Shown: piece after piece, positions 1 to 8,190 of the stretch
Numbering within the stretch: position 1 is the first letter of the stretch
Layout of the letters: every line of letters starts with the position of its first letter
Assembly (NCBI RefSeq): GCF_900102685.1
Contig: NZ_FMZA01000006.1
Location: 62,001 to 126,000 of the forward strand
Origin: Melghirimyces thermohalophilus
GTDB lineage: Bacteria; Bacillota; Bacilli; Thermoactinomycetales; DSM-45169
Length of the DNA: 64,000 bases
Direction: 5' to 3'
Made by a program: the position numbers and the translations under genes
Notes under the pieces: model-generated
Told to the model about the DNA's origin: nothing
The model's input: the letters and a program-made list of their open reading frames with translations, nothing else
Databases searched by the model: none

Positions 1-32
1 CTTCACCAGGCCGGTTTTTGATCGGGATTTGT

Positions 33-473
33 CTATTCCAGTACGTATGCCAGTGCATCCAAGGCTTGATCCGGGGTTTCCACAACGACTTGGGCCCGTT
101 GAGACAGCTCTTTTAGAGGGTGAACGAGCCCTTCGGGACGGACCAGGATCAGGGGTTTGCCGGCTTCAATGGCGACGGCTGCATCCATGGCGGTGTTCCA
201 CTGCCGGTATTTTTCTCCGAACAGCGCGATCACCACATCCGCTTTGTTCATCCAGATCCGGGTTCGCAGGTTGTTAATTTCCGATGCAGCCTGGTCCCGA
301 TACACCTTGTTTGGTTGCTCCCCTTTGATCCGTTCACCGATATCATCGGAGAGATCATGATTTTCCTGCGGTCCCTTAAACACGAGAGGTAGCCCGCGCT
401 CCTCGGCTTTTTTCCGCAGCTGGTCGCGCCAATCATCATGAATCTGTCCGGCCAGGTAAACAACCAGTTCCAT
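33..473 (-). CDS. ytoQ: YtoQ family protein
   Basis: A 146-residue cytosolic protein of the YtoQ family, known from Bacillus, whose biochemical role is not established. The fold looks like a nucleoside 2-deoxyribosyltransferase/TIR-like alpha-beta domain: an N-terminal strand (MELVVYLAGQIHDDWR), a central NKADVVIALFGEKYRQWN segment, and a DAAVAIEAGKPLILVRPEG segment typical of that superfamily. I chose the ATG at 473 because AAAGGAG lies just upstream and the family begins there. The open frame continues further upstream but without a ribosome site. It is transcribed away from yunB. Family assignment is confident; function is not. Confidence 0.85.
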   Translation of the reverse strand: MELVVYLAGQIHDDWRDQLRKKAEERGLPLVFKGPQENHDLSDDIGERIKGEQPNKVYRDQAASEINNLRTRIWMNKADVVIALFGEKYRQWNTAMDAAVAIEAGKPLILVRPEGLVHPLKELSQRAQVVVETPDQALDALAYVLE

Positions 474-664
474 ATCCAGTCTCCTTTGTTTCATTATTTT
501 GAGTATGCGATCCAATGCTATTGTAACAAAAAAGGACTGAAAAGACGCAATCGTTTCTCTGAAGTGGATCAGCGGGATTTGACGGTCTTGTATCAAGAAT
601 GGAGACATAGGATAAATCGATGGGTTATCCAAACACCACAGATCGAGATGACGAGGTGAAGAAG

Positions 665-1381
665 ATGCTCAAAAGGCGTCCCCGTTTTCGCAGCCCTCGC
701 AAGAAACGCTATTGGATCATCGCCCTCGTCGGTCTGCTCCTGTTTGCGGCGGTTTATCAGCTGGAAAACAGTGTGGAGAAAACCTTGCTGAAGCTAGCTA
801 AAACCCGAGTGAAAAACATATCCCAGCAAGCGGTGTCGGAAGCGTTTGAAGAGGTGGAAGCCTCATTGGGCCCCGATTTGGATCAGTTGATGAACATCAA
901 GCATAACGAAGATGGCTCGATTGCTTATATCCAAACCGATGCAGAAATTCAGGCCAAGGTCTATCAGGTAATCAGCAACCAGATTCAGCAGGAACTGCGA
1001 AAGTTAGAGCAGCAAGATAATGGAATTCCCTTGGGCGCCGTTTTGCAGAGCAGCCTATTTTCTGATGTGGGTCCCGATGTCCCCTTGCAAATCTGGCCGA
1101 AGGGTTCCACCAAAGTGGATGTGGTGGCTGCCGCCCAGGATAAGGGAATCAACACGGTGCTGGTTTCTTTCTATTTACGGGTAAAAAATGAGATGAGTAT
1201 CATGGTGCCGATGAACTACGACGATGTCATCCCTGTCGAATACCATTATCCCCTCGACAGTGTCGTCATCAACGGCGAGGTGCCCGAGAATTATTACTAC
1301 TACAACAATGAAGGCAAAGGAAAAGGGATGGAGGGGCCGATCCCAGTGGTGCCCGCCGATCCCGGCAAGAACAGTCGCTGA
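665..1381 (+). CDS. yunB: Sporulation protein YunB
   Basis: YunB is a sigma-E-controlled sporulation membrane protein of Bacillus and relatives. The protein has a basic N-terminus (MLKRRPRFRSPRKKR), one membrane segment (about residues 17-33, WIIALVGLLLFAAVYQL), then an extracytoplasmic domain containing the family signatures AVSEAF, IPLGAVLQSSLFSDVGP and VSFYLRVKNEMSIMVPM. The C-terminus is an asparagine/tyrosine and glycine-rich tail. Start at 665 is preferred because GAGGTGA lies 6 nt upstream; an in-frame ATG at 620 lacks such a site. It stands alone between ytoQ and the sulfate genes. Its presence supports an endospore-forming host. Confidence 0.9.
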   Translation: MLKRRPRFRSPRKKRYWIIALVGLLLFAAVYQLENSVEKTLLKLAKTRVKNISQQAVSEAFEEVEASLGPDLDQLMNIKHNEDGSIAYIQTDAEIQAKVYQVISNQIQQELRKLEQQDNGIPLGAVLQSSLFSDVGPDVPLQIWPKGSTKVDVVAAAQDKGINTVLVSFYLRVKNEMSIMVPMNYDDVIPVEYHYPLDSVVINGEVPENYYYYNNEGKGKGMEGPIPVVPADPGKNSR

Positions 1382-1554
1382 CGTTTTCATGTCCTGCACC
1401 GGCCCATGGGGAGCCTGAATCAGCCTGTTGTCGATTGGATAGGGGGTAAATTGCGTCTCTCAGCGATTTCCATGTTTCATTGACAGAAATCCTACGGAAA
1501 GAGTGACCTTCCGAGGGGGGTTCGAATATGGAAAGAGGGGGAGGAGGTTTATCG

Positions 1555-2316
1555 ATGTCTGATCAACACCACGACCGTCCCCCTTTGGACGGGGGTCAAG
1601 GTTTGACCGAAGAGGTGAAACAAGCGGCGAAGGATCTAAATGGGGCCGATCCGCAAGTGATCCTGGAGTGGGGGTCGAAACGCTTCGGCAGGGCCCTGGC
1701 GCTGGCCTGTAGCTTTGGCTATGAAGATGTGGCTTTGGTCCATATGATGCACCAGGTGGATGCCGATGCGAAGATCTTTTATTTGGATACGGATCTCTTG
1801 TTTGAAGAAACCTATCGCACTCGGGATCGATTGGCGGAAAAGTACGGGATCCGCTTTATCCGTGTCCGCCCGGCGTACACCCTGGATGAGCAGGCCAAAC
1901 TTTGGGGGGATCAATTGTGGAAACGGGATCCCAACTCCTGTTGCATGGTACGGAAAGTGGAACCCCTGCGCCGGTTTTTGAAAGGGTATGACGCCTGGTG
2001 TACAGGGATCCGTCGGGAGCAGTCCCCCACCCGGGCCCACACCCAAGTGGTGGAATGGGATACCCAGTTTCAAATGGTCAAACTAAACCCGCTCGCCCAC
2101 TGGAAAGAAGCCCAGATTTGGGATTACATCCACCAACACCAGATTCCTTATAACCCTATGCATGACAACCGTTATCCCAGCATCGGCTGCATCCCCTGCA
2201 CCCGTCAGGTTCAACCGGGGGAAGATTCACGGGCGGGACGGTGGTCCGGCACCAACAAAACCGAGTGTGGTCTCCATCCCTCGTCCACCGGCGAGCAGGG
2301 AGGCGATCTCACATGA
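1555..2316 (+). CDS. cysH: Phosphoadenylyl/adenylyl-sulfate reductase (thioredoxin)
   Basis: Reduces activated sulfate (APS and/or PAPS) to sulfite with thioredoxin, the committed step of assimilatory sulfate reduction. The 253-residue protein carries the Cys-Cys (129-130) and Cys-x2-Cys (212, 215) pairs that bind a [4Fe-4S] cluster in APS-type reductases, and the catalytic KTECGLH motif (Cys238). The cluster motif predicts that APS can be used directly, which fits the absence of cysC beside it. The ATG at 1555 follows GAGGAGGT; an ATG at 1528 in the same frame lacks a site. The stop overlaps the sat start (ATGA), so translation is probably coupled. Confidence 0.95.
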   Translation: MSDQHHDRPPLDGGQGLTEEVKQAAKDLNGADPQVILEWGSKRFGRALALACSFGYEDVALVHMMHQVDADAKIFYLDTDLLFEETYRTRDRLAEKYGIRFIRVRPAYTLDEQAKLWGDQLWKRDPNSCCMVRKVEPLRRFLKGYDAWCTGIRREQSPTRAHTQVVEWDTQFQMVKLNPLAHWKEAQIWDYIHQHQIPYNPMHDNRYPSIGCIPCTRQVQPGEDSRAGRWSGTNKTECGLHPSSTGEQGGDLT

Positions 2317-3473
2317 GTATCCTCCCCCATGGAGGGGTGTTGGTTCATCGAATCTGTGGAGCTGAGGAGAGACAAGAGTGGCTGGAACGGGCAAAGACCC
2401 TTCCCACCCTGACGATTTCCAGGCGCACACTCTCCGATCTGGAATGCATCGCCACCGGCGTCTTTTCACCGTTGACTGGATTTATGGGGGAAGAGGATTA
2501 CCGATCGGTCCGGGATCAAATGCGATTAGCCGACGGGACCGTATGGAGCCTTCCGATCATCCTGCCGGTACCGGAGGAGGCAGAAGGAATCCGGGAAGGG
2601 AGCACCGTGGCGCTCCGGGGAGCGGATCAGCGTGTTTATGCGGTTATCGAGGTGGAAAGCTTATATCGGGTGGATCCGGAGCAGGAGGCGAGAGCGGTTT
2701 TCCAGACGACGGATCCCGCTCACCCGGGGGTGAGCCGGTTGTATCAAACATCGCCGCTCTACGCCGGGGGTCCGATTCGCCTGCTTTCGACTCCGGATCA
2801 TGGCGTCTTTTCCGATGATTGGTATGAGCCGGCACAGACCCGAAAACTTTTTCGAGAACGGGGCTGGAAGCGGGTGGTGGGTTTTCAAACGCGCAACCCG
2901 GTGCACCGGGCCCATGAATATATTCAAAAATCCGCCTTGGAAACGGTGGATGGTCTGTTTTTAAATCCATTGGTGGGAGAGACGAAAGAAGACGATATTC
3001 CGGCAGAGGTCCGGCTGCAGAGTTACCGGGCGATCTTGGACCACTATTACCCGAAGGACCGGGTCTTTTTCGGAGTGTATCCGGCGGCGATGCGTTACGC
3101 GGGGCCGAGAGAGGCGCTCTTGCATGCTTTGGCACGGAAAAATTACGGTTGTACCCATTTTATCGTGGGCCGGGATCATGCCGGGGTGGGAGATTATTAC
3201 GGAACCTATGATTCACAAAAAATATTTTCCCAATTTCGGGAGGAAGAGCTAGGGATCACCCCCCTCTTTTTCGAACATAGCTTTTTCTGCCGTCGTTGTG
3301 ATGGGATGGCCTCCTTCAAGACCTGTCCCCATCCCGAAGAGGACCATGTTGTGCTGTCGGGGACCAAGGTGCGGAAAATGCTGAAGGAGGCGATCCAACC
3401 ACCGCCTGAGTTTTCCCGGCCCGAAGTGGTTGACGTCTTGATTCGGGGATTGAAAAAACGGATCATAAATTAA
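2313..3473 (+). CDS. sat: Sulfate adenylyltransferase
   Basis: Converts sulfate and ATP to APS and pyrophosphate, supplying CysH. The 386-residue homo-oligomeric bacterial Sat type is recognised by the [11 protein letters not shown] nucleotide-binding motif (around residue 193), GRDHAG (around 286), and a cysteine cluster [15 protein letters not shown] (around 326-340) common in Gram-positive and archaeal enzymes. Start at 2313 overlaps the cysH stop by four bases and has GGGAGG upstream, making a two-gene operon. It is followed at once by a strong terminator, so sulfate transport and sulfite reductase genes must be elsewhere. Confidence 0.95.
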   Translation: MSILPHGGVLVHRICGAEERQEWLERAKTLPTLTISRRTLSDLECIATGVFSPLTGFMGEEDYRSVRDQMRLADGTVWSLPIILPVPEEAEGIREGSTVALRGADQRVYAVIEVESLYRVDPEQEARAVFQTTDPAHPGVSRLYQTSPLYAGGPIRLLSTPDHGVFSDDWYEPAQTRKLFRERGWKRVVGFQTRNPVHRAHEYIQKSALETVDGLFLNPLVGETKEDDIPAEVRLQSYRAILDHYYPKDRVFFGVYPAAMRYAGPREALLHALARKNYGCTHFIVGRDHAGVGDYYGTYDSQKIFSQFREEELGITPLFFEHSFFCRRCDGMASFKTCPHPEEDHVVLSGTKVRKMLKEAIQPPPEFSRPEVVDVLIRGLKKRIIN

Positions 3474-3498
3474 ATTCACATCCATAAGGCATCCTGCA

Positions 3499-3526
3499 AA
3501 CCGGAGAGTGATCTCCGGTTTTTTTT
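3499..3526 (+). terminator. Terminator after cysH-sat
   Basis: Nine-base inverted repeat AACCGGAGA / TCTCCGGTT with a GTGA loop, followed by a run of eight T. It ends the cysH-sat transcript. Confidence 0.9.
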
Positions 3527-3554
3527 GTGAAGTCCGTCCCCTTAAAAATAGGTG

Positions 3555-3583
3555 TTGGAAGTTTTCCCCTTTTCCGGTATGAT
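3555..3583 (+). promoter_or_regulatory. Sigma-A-like promoter for the R2lox gene
   Basis: TTGGAA at 3555-3560 and TATGAT at 3578-3583 with a 17-base spacer, ending 47 bases before the start codon of the R2-like oxidase. Confidence 0.55.
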
Positions 3584-3630
3584 GAGTGCGAAATCGATTT
3601 TGAGCCTACGGGCAGGGCGGGAGGGATAGG

Positions 3631-4521
3631 ATGCGGAAGGAAATGGTTACTACCAGTGGACGGGGAATTCGGACAGACTCCTTACCGTACCGGTTGTTTA
3701 GAAAAGCGAAGGTTTTGGGAGTCTGGGATCCGGAGGCGATTGATTTTAGTCGGGACCTTCAGGACTGGAATTCATTGACCGAGGGGCAGCGCCAACAAAC
3801 CTTGCGATTGATTACCCTGTTTCAAGGAGGAGAAGAGGCGGTCACCCTGGATCTGCTTCCGCTGATGATGACCATCGCCGAGGAAGGACGAATCGAAGAG
3901 GAGATGTTTTTGACTACCTTCTTATTTGAAGAAGCCAAACACACGGAGTTTTTCCGCCTCGTATTGAATGTATTGGGACAAACCCAAGATTTGTCCCACC
4001 TGCACAGCCCAACCTACCGCAAGATTTTTTATGAGATTTTGCCCGAGTCCATGAACCGACTCAAACGGGACCAGAGCCCGGAAGCGGTGGCGGAGGCATC
4101 CACTGTCTACAATATGTTTATCGAAGGCGTTCTGGCGGAGACGGGGTATCATTCCTTTTACCAGGGTCTTCACAAGGCGCAAAAAATGCCCGGCTTGATG
4201 GAGGGCATCGGTTACATCAAACGGGATGAATCCCGTCATATCGGCTATGGGACTTTTCTGCTGCAGCGGCTCATTTCCGAACGTCAGGAACTGTATGAAC
4301 GGGTGGAAAAAAAGCTGGAAGAGTTGGCGCCTCTCGCCTTCGCCTTGAACCAGGAAGGGATGGAAGGCGAGACGGAGAGTCACTTCGGCGTTCCCCTGGC
4401 CGATACGCTTCAATTTACCGAAAGACAGTTGGCGGTTCGGATGGAGGTTCTTGCCCGTGCAAAACATAAAAGCGTCGACGAGATCTACAAGACGAGAGAA
4501 TCGGCTCTCGGCGTTGAATGA
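3631..4521 (+). CDS. R2-like ligand-binding oxidase (R2lox)
   Basis: A ferritin-like protein related to ribonucleotide reductase R2 but belonging to the R2lox group, which assembles a Mn/Fe cofactor and binds a fatty acid; its natural substrate is unknown. Metal ligands align with the characterised Geobacillus enzyme: Glu68, Glu101, His104, Glu165, Glu200 and His203. Val71 and Tyr160, the pair that forms the diagnostic ether cross-link in that family, are both present. Length (296 residues) is normal for R2lox and too short for a class I beta subunit. No nrdA is nearby, further arguing against a reductase role. The ATG at 3631 follows GGGAGGGATAGG. Confidence 0.9.
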   Translation: MRKEMVTTSGRGIRTDSLPYRLFRKAKVLGVWDPEAIDFSRDLQDWNSLTEGQRQQTLRLITLFQGGEEAVTLDLLPLMMTIAEEGRIEEEMFLTTFLFEEAKHTEFFRLVLNVLGQTQDLSHLHSPTYRKIFYEILPESMNRLKRDQSPEAVAEASTVYNMFIEGVLAETGYHSFYQGLHKAQKMPGLMEGIGYIKRDESRHIGYGTFLLQRLISERQELYERVEKKLEELAPLAFALNQEGMEGETESHFGVPLADTLQFTERQLAVRMEVLARAKHKSVDEIYKTRESALGVE

Positions 4522-4529
4522 AAGGTAGC

Positions 4530-4558
4530 GGCTGACCTTTAGGAAGGTCAGCCTTTTT
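4530..4558 (+). terminator. Terminator after R2lox
   Basis: GGCTGACCTT / AAGGTCAGCC inverted repeat followed by five T. Confidence 0.88.
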
Positions 4559-4733
4559 GTGACGCTCCGTCCCAGTCGGACTCCAGGTATCTCATATGGA
4601 TGGGGGAAACTACAACCGAATCGTCAACGATTTGGCACCTCCGCGATCAACCGATGGTGCTGAAGCGATACTTCTGTGGAGGTCCAAGGGTTACGGATCC
4701 CAAGCTGCGGTGGGACGCTTCCGGTAGTCTTCA

Positions 4734-4769
4734 CGAAAAGAAGACCCGCCCCCGGGAAGATGGGGGCGG
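4734..4769 (-). terminator. Terminator for the flavodoxin-family gene
   Basis: Read on the minus strand: CCGCCCCC, eight-base loop, GGGGGCGG, then GTCTTCTTTTC. It lies 12 bases past the stop of the gene at 4781-5497. Confidence 0.75.
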
Positions 4770-4780
4770 TATGTAGCTGC

Positions 4781-5497
4781 TTATCTGCCATTGCCTCCTC
4801 GGGTATTGCCTCCTCGGGTGAAGAGACTGCGAAACATGCCCGTTTTGCGTTGCCGTTCTGGCGCCGTCTGAGCGGGATCGGGGCGGTTTTCCGGTGCAGG
4901 GGGGCGCACGGCTGGAGTTGCAGAGGCTGGGGTCGTAGCGGTATGGGGTCTCGACACTCGTGAGCGGGATCGCAGGATATGGTTGAGGTGTTCTGCTTTG
5001 GACATCGCTTCCATGTCCTGACGCACTTCTCCCTGAGTGTTCCCCTCTCCGATCACGTAGTCAAAAAAGGTCATATCCATAAAGTCGCAGATCCAGTGGA
5101 ACTGTTGGACGACAGTTAAGCCTTTGACCCGCGGGTTGTCGCCTCCGGTGATCACCAGGAGCACTTCTTTTTCCGCCATTCGTTCCTTGAAGTTGTGATC
5201 ATCAAAATACATGGTCCACCGGTCGATAAAGTTTTTTACTTTCCCCGGGATACTGTACCAGTGAAGCGGTGTGGCAAAGACAATCATATCATGGTTGAGC
5301 ATCTCTTGGACTAGTTGGGGATGGTCGTCGTTGATCGGTTGAAACCCTCCGGGTTCGTACCGCTGGTCTAGGATCGGTTCAATCGTGTAATCTTTCAGGT
5401 AGACCCGGGTACAGTTCAAACCGTCGGTGATGATGTTGGTCAACAAATCCGAATTCCCTTTTCCCCGACTGCTCCCGTATATTGCAAAGATACGCAT
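4781..5497 (-). CDS. Flavodoxin-family NAD(P)H-dependent oxidoreductase with proline-rich tail
   Basis: An FMN-binding flavodoxin-like fold. The N-terminus has the phosphate loop (GSSRGKGNS, residues 8-16) and the FATPLHWYSIPGKVKNFIDRW segment (around residues 74-94) typical of NADPH-dependent FMN reductases in this group. The catalytic domain ends near residue 175; the last 60 residues are a low-complexity proline, alanine and arginine-rich tail ending in RGGNTRGGNGR, which is unusual for the family and encoded by GC-rich DNA. A GGAG site lies upstream of the ATG at 5497. Substrate unknown. A perfect palindrome lies in its leader (see 5513). Confidence 0.8.
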   Translation of the reverse strand: MRIFAIYGSSRGKGNSDLLTNIITDGLNCTRVYLKDYTIEPILDQRYEPGGFQPINDDHPQLVQEMLNHDMIVFATPLHWYSIPGKVKNFIDRWTMYFDDHNFKERMAEKEVLLVITGGDNPRVKGLTVVQQFHWICDFMDMTFFDYVIGEGNTQGEVRQDMEAMSKAEHLNHILRSRSRVSRPHTATTPASATPAVRPPAPENRPDPAQTAPERQRKTGMFRSLFTRGGNTRGGNGR

Positions 5498-5512
5498 AGT
5501 GTGACACTCCAG

Positions 5513-5553
5513 ACTTTCACGTGAAAGTATTCAAGGATCCTATCCTTATTATA
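5513..5553 (-). promoter_or_regulatory. Promoter -10 and 16-bp palindromic operator candidate
   Basis: ACTTTCACGTGAAAGT at 5513-5528 is a perfect 16-base palindrome beginning 16 bases upstream of the flavodoxin-family start codon. A TATAAT element on the minus strand at 5553-5548 lies just upstream. The palindrome would be transcribed or overlap the initiation region, a classical repressor position. The -35 element is not clear. Confidence 0.55.
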
Positions 5554-5719
5554 ATAGATTACTTGAGTGAGAAAAGGACAAACACAAATAAAAATTTCTG
5601 AATGATAGACAGAAAATGGTTTCAACCGAATGTTGTCTTTTACCCAAAAAGCCCAAAGGATTCTTTCTTAGGCTTTTCGTATCTGTGTACATTCTGTAAA
5701 GCTCGCTTATAGCGGTTGC

Positions 5720-6106
5720 GTGCGTAAAAATACCTTTCCTATAAATTTGGACGGAAAAAAGGTTGGTTTTATATACCTAGTACCCTTCGAGGAAGAGACG
5801 CATTGCCGGAACCATTCCTTTGATATAAAAAAAGGAGAAGTCGTTTCCATTTTAGGTCAAAGCGGCTGTGACAAAAGTACAATTCTTAACTTGATTGGCG
5901 GCTTTGAAAAACCGACAGACGGTCAAGCAAGTAAAAGGTCCAGGAAGACATTGTGTGATGCTGTTTCAAGATTATGGTTTCTACCTTGGCGTTCTGTTCT
6001 CAAAAATGTGGAACTCGATTACCCCCTTCCAGTGAGGGGGCTTTGTGTTGAGAGAGCGGATTACGCTTTACGTACACTTTTTATCAGATGCTGGAAGAAC
6101 TCCTAG
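5720..6106 (+). pseudogene. Decayed ABC transporter ATPase (nitrate/sulfonate type)
   Basis: The open frame gives KKGEVVSILGQSGC then DKSTILNLIGGFEKPTDGQ, a Walker A region in which the glycine before lysine is replaced by Asp (SGCDKST for SGCGKST). The Q-loop appears in another frame as CVMLFQDYG, and the first frame resumes as LPWRSVLKNVEL. At least two frame changes and the absence of signature, Walker B and H-loop motifs show a remnant. The Q-loop-LPWRSVLKNVEL wording matches SsuB/TauB-type ATPases. After about 6030 the sequence no longer resembles an ABC protein. No permease or binding-protein gene survives beside it. Confidence 0.75.
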
Positions 6107-6375
6107 AAGAGGGTCACCGGACCAATTGTACGGTAAGCCTTCCTGATCGGAAACTGGAGCAGTTAATTCCGTGATAAAAGGTCATCTGCGTGCCAGTTCA
6201 AATTTTCCCTTCCCATCGGAACGGACTTTTTCAGCGGAGTGATTCGGAGCCGCCATTGGTTCGAAAGACGTCACGACAACTGATTTTTCCCGGATTCCCC
6301 CCGATCTCTTCTGAAAAAAAGCCCCCGGCGGTTAGCATGGGGACTCCAACGTCTGTAAAAGGTCTTCTATCGGGT

Positions 6376-8190
6376 TCATCTAAACAAATCCAAGAACCGG
6401 TCCCAGAATCCCTTTTTCTCTTCTTCTTTTTGTTCATCATCCTGTTTGTCTTCCTCTTTTTTTATGCTTTCTGTTTTGATGACAAATTGTACGGACTCAA
6501 CCTTTTTATTTTTGGAGGAAACAAATGAAACGGGGTCAAAATCCGATTTATCATATTCATCGATCATCTGGTCGATTTCGGTTTGCATTTGATCCGGTAG
6601 ATCATTCGTCGATTGAGCCAACTGCGATGTACCATCATGGAGTTCATGGGCGCCAGTTTTTAATTCTTGTGTTCCATTTGTCAGGTCGGTGATGCCACCA
6701 TGTAACTCCCCATATGATTTTGATAATCTGGCTACCCCGTCAGTATAATCGACCAACCCGGAATGGAAGGATTTATAATTGGATGATAAAGCATGTAATC
6801 CTTGCTGCAATTTCTTCATCGATTCATCCCAATTCGTTTGGTCCAGGCTTTTGTCTAATTGATCGGCGATGGTTTCTATATAGATTCTCATGCTATGAAC
6901 GGAGCTTGTAACGTCTTTAAGCGCTGGGTCCACTGCTTGAAGGTTTTTTTTCACATCGGAATAGGTATCCTTGGTGGCACGGGCGGCCGTATAGGTTTTG
7001 ACCAGTTCGTCGACAATCTTAGGATCTGCATCGCTTTCTTTTAATTCCTGTATCTCTTCATCGGAGATATCGTAAGCAGGAATGGCCGCGATTGATTTAT
7101 CCAATGCATCGTAAGCGTCCGTATATCGATCCCGTAAATCAGCCAAGTGATTTTCTGTTTCTTTCAACCTGTTTGCCATGTCCGTCAGTCTTTTTTGTAG
7201 TTCCTGTAATTGGCTCACATTCATCTGATCCGAATGACTTCCTATAGACTGACTCAACTGTTCTAGCGACTCATCGATGGACTTAGATCCTTCAATCAGT
7301 TCTGCGGAGCCTTGATCGAGTTCATTGATTCCCTTCTTGTACTCCTGTGACCCTCCGTGCAAGCTCACGGCACCCTGATGCAATTCTGTGATCCCTTTAT
7401 TCAGTTCATCAACGCCTTCATCAATGGCTTCCGTCGCATCGGATAGCGACTTCATATCGTCTGTCATGTCATCGGAATTGGGCGTGTCAATGGACATGGA
7501 GGCTGGTATGCCCGTTATTTCTATACTTTCCATTTCTAAATCCGTAACATCAGCTTTTACAACAAAGCTCTCTTCTTTTTCAGGCATGACGGTAAAGGTT
7601 ACTTGTTTATTTTTACCTGCATTGGCGATCGTTCCGTCTGGAGCCTGGATATTTTGATAGATTTCTGAGCTTAAAGGAAGAGATATCTGCAACATATAGT
7701 TCTTGAAAAAGGGATTATCCTTTTCCTTCGCTTTGGTATCGATGTGAATCTCCAGTTTGCCGTCTTTACCCAACAATTGTTCAGGAGGTAAGGTTTCACC
7801 ATTTAATTGATAGGAGACATCGATATCCCATGGTAATGATCGACCCTCTAGATTCCCTTGATAATAAAATGGATCTTCTGTAGCTGTAAACCCAACTTGA
7901 TGATTATTTAATTTCATCTCTGTTAAGTCGGTTAAATTTTTAACTCCGGTGTAAGGTCCATAGTCGATAATTTTTCCAGGTTGATCGATTGAGAAATTGT
8001 TGACCACATACATTTCTTTTTGATCGCCATTGGCCTCTAATGTGGCATATACGACTTCACTTTTCTCTGAATAGGATCCTTCGCTCTGGAGTTTTTCTTC
8101 TTGTGTTGCCGCCGATACGAAATGCGTCGGTATCACAAGAAGGAAGGCCGTGAATATGGCGCCCGTCCGTTTAAACCTCATCAGCATCAT
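6376..8190 (-). CDS. YhgE/Pip-like secreted coiled-coil repeat protein
   Basis: A 604-residue exported protein. It has a signal peptide (about residues 1-28, ending HFVSAA), a beta-rich domain to about residue 220, and a long helical region containing repeated LxxGxxxLxxG units (LNKGITELHQGAVSLHGG, INELDQGSAELIEGS, LTNGTQELKTGAHELHDG) typical of YhgE/Pip proteins. The C-terminal permease domain of true YhgE is absent; the protein ends in a charged, lysine/glutamate-rich tail and KGFWDRFLDLFR, which may be amphipathic. The start overlaps the MMPL stop by four bases, so the two are translationally coupled and probably form an envelope export or stress complex. Role in detail unknown. Confidence 0.75.
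   Translation of the reverse strand: MMLMRFKRTGAIFTAFLLVIPTHFVSAATQEEKLQSEGSYSEKSEVVYATLEANGDQKEMYVVNNFSIDQPGKIIDYGPYTGVKNLTDLTEMKLNNHQVGFTATEDPFYYQGNLEGRSLPWDIDVSYQLNGETLPPEQLLGKDGKLEIHIDTKAKEKDNPFFKNYMLQISLPLSSEIYQNIQAPDGTIANAGKNKQVTFTVMPEKEESFVVKADVTDLEMESIEITGIPASMSIDTPNSDDMTDDMKSLSDATEAIDEGVDELNKGITELHQGAVSLHGGSQEYKKGINELDQGSAELIEGSKSIDESLEQLSQSIGSHSDQMNVSQLQELQKRLTDMANRLKETENHLADLRDRYTDAYDALDKSIAAIPAYDISDEEIQELKESDADPKIVDELVKTYTAARATKDTYSDVKKNLQAVDPALKDVTSSVHSMRIYIETIADQLDKSLDQTNWDESMKKLQQGLHALSSNYKSFHSGLVDYTDGVARLSKSYGELHGGITDLTNGTQELKTGAHELHDGTSQLAQSTNDLPDQMQTEIDQMIDEYDKSDFDPVSFVSSKNKKVESVQFVIKTESIKKEEDKQDDEQKEEEKKGFWDRFLDLFR

Noticed and set aside
1382-1554. S-box, T-box or CymR site before cysH-sat
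   Set aside because: Only a TTGACA without a partner -10 and a short CGGAA/TTCCG repeat were seen; no riboswitch core.
3631-4521. Ribonucleotide reductase beta subunit
   Set aside because: Length, cross-link residues Val71/Tyr160 and lack of nrdA fit R2lox instead.
4565-4717. CGTCCCA/TGGGACG pair as a structured RNA or element end
   Set aside because: Arms of only 7 bases 136 bases apart, not extended; likely chance.
6190-6528. 112-codon open frame opposite the YhgE-like gene end
   Set aside because: Phe/Leu-rich tail is the complement of the Lys/Glu-rich C-terminus; no ribosome site.
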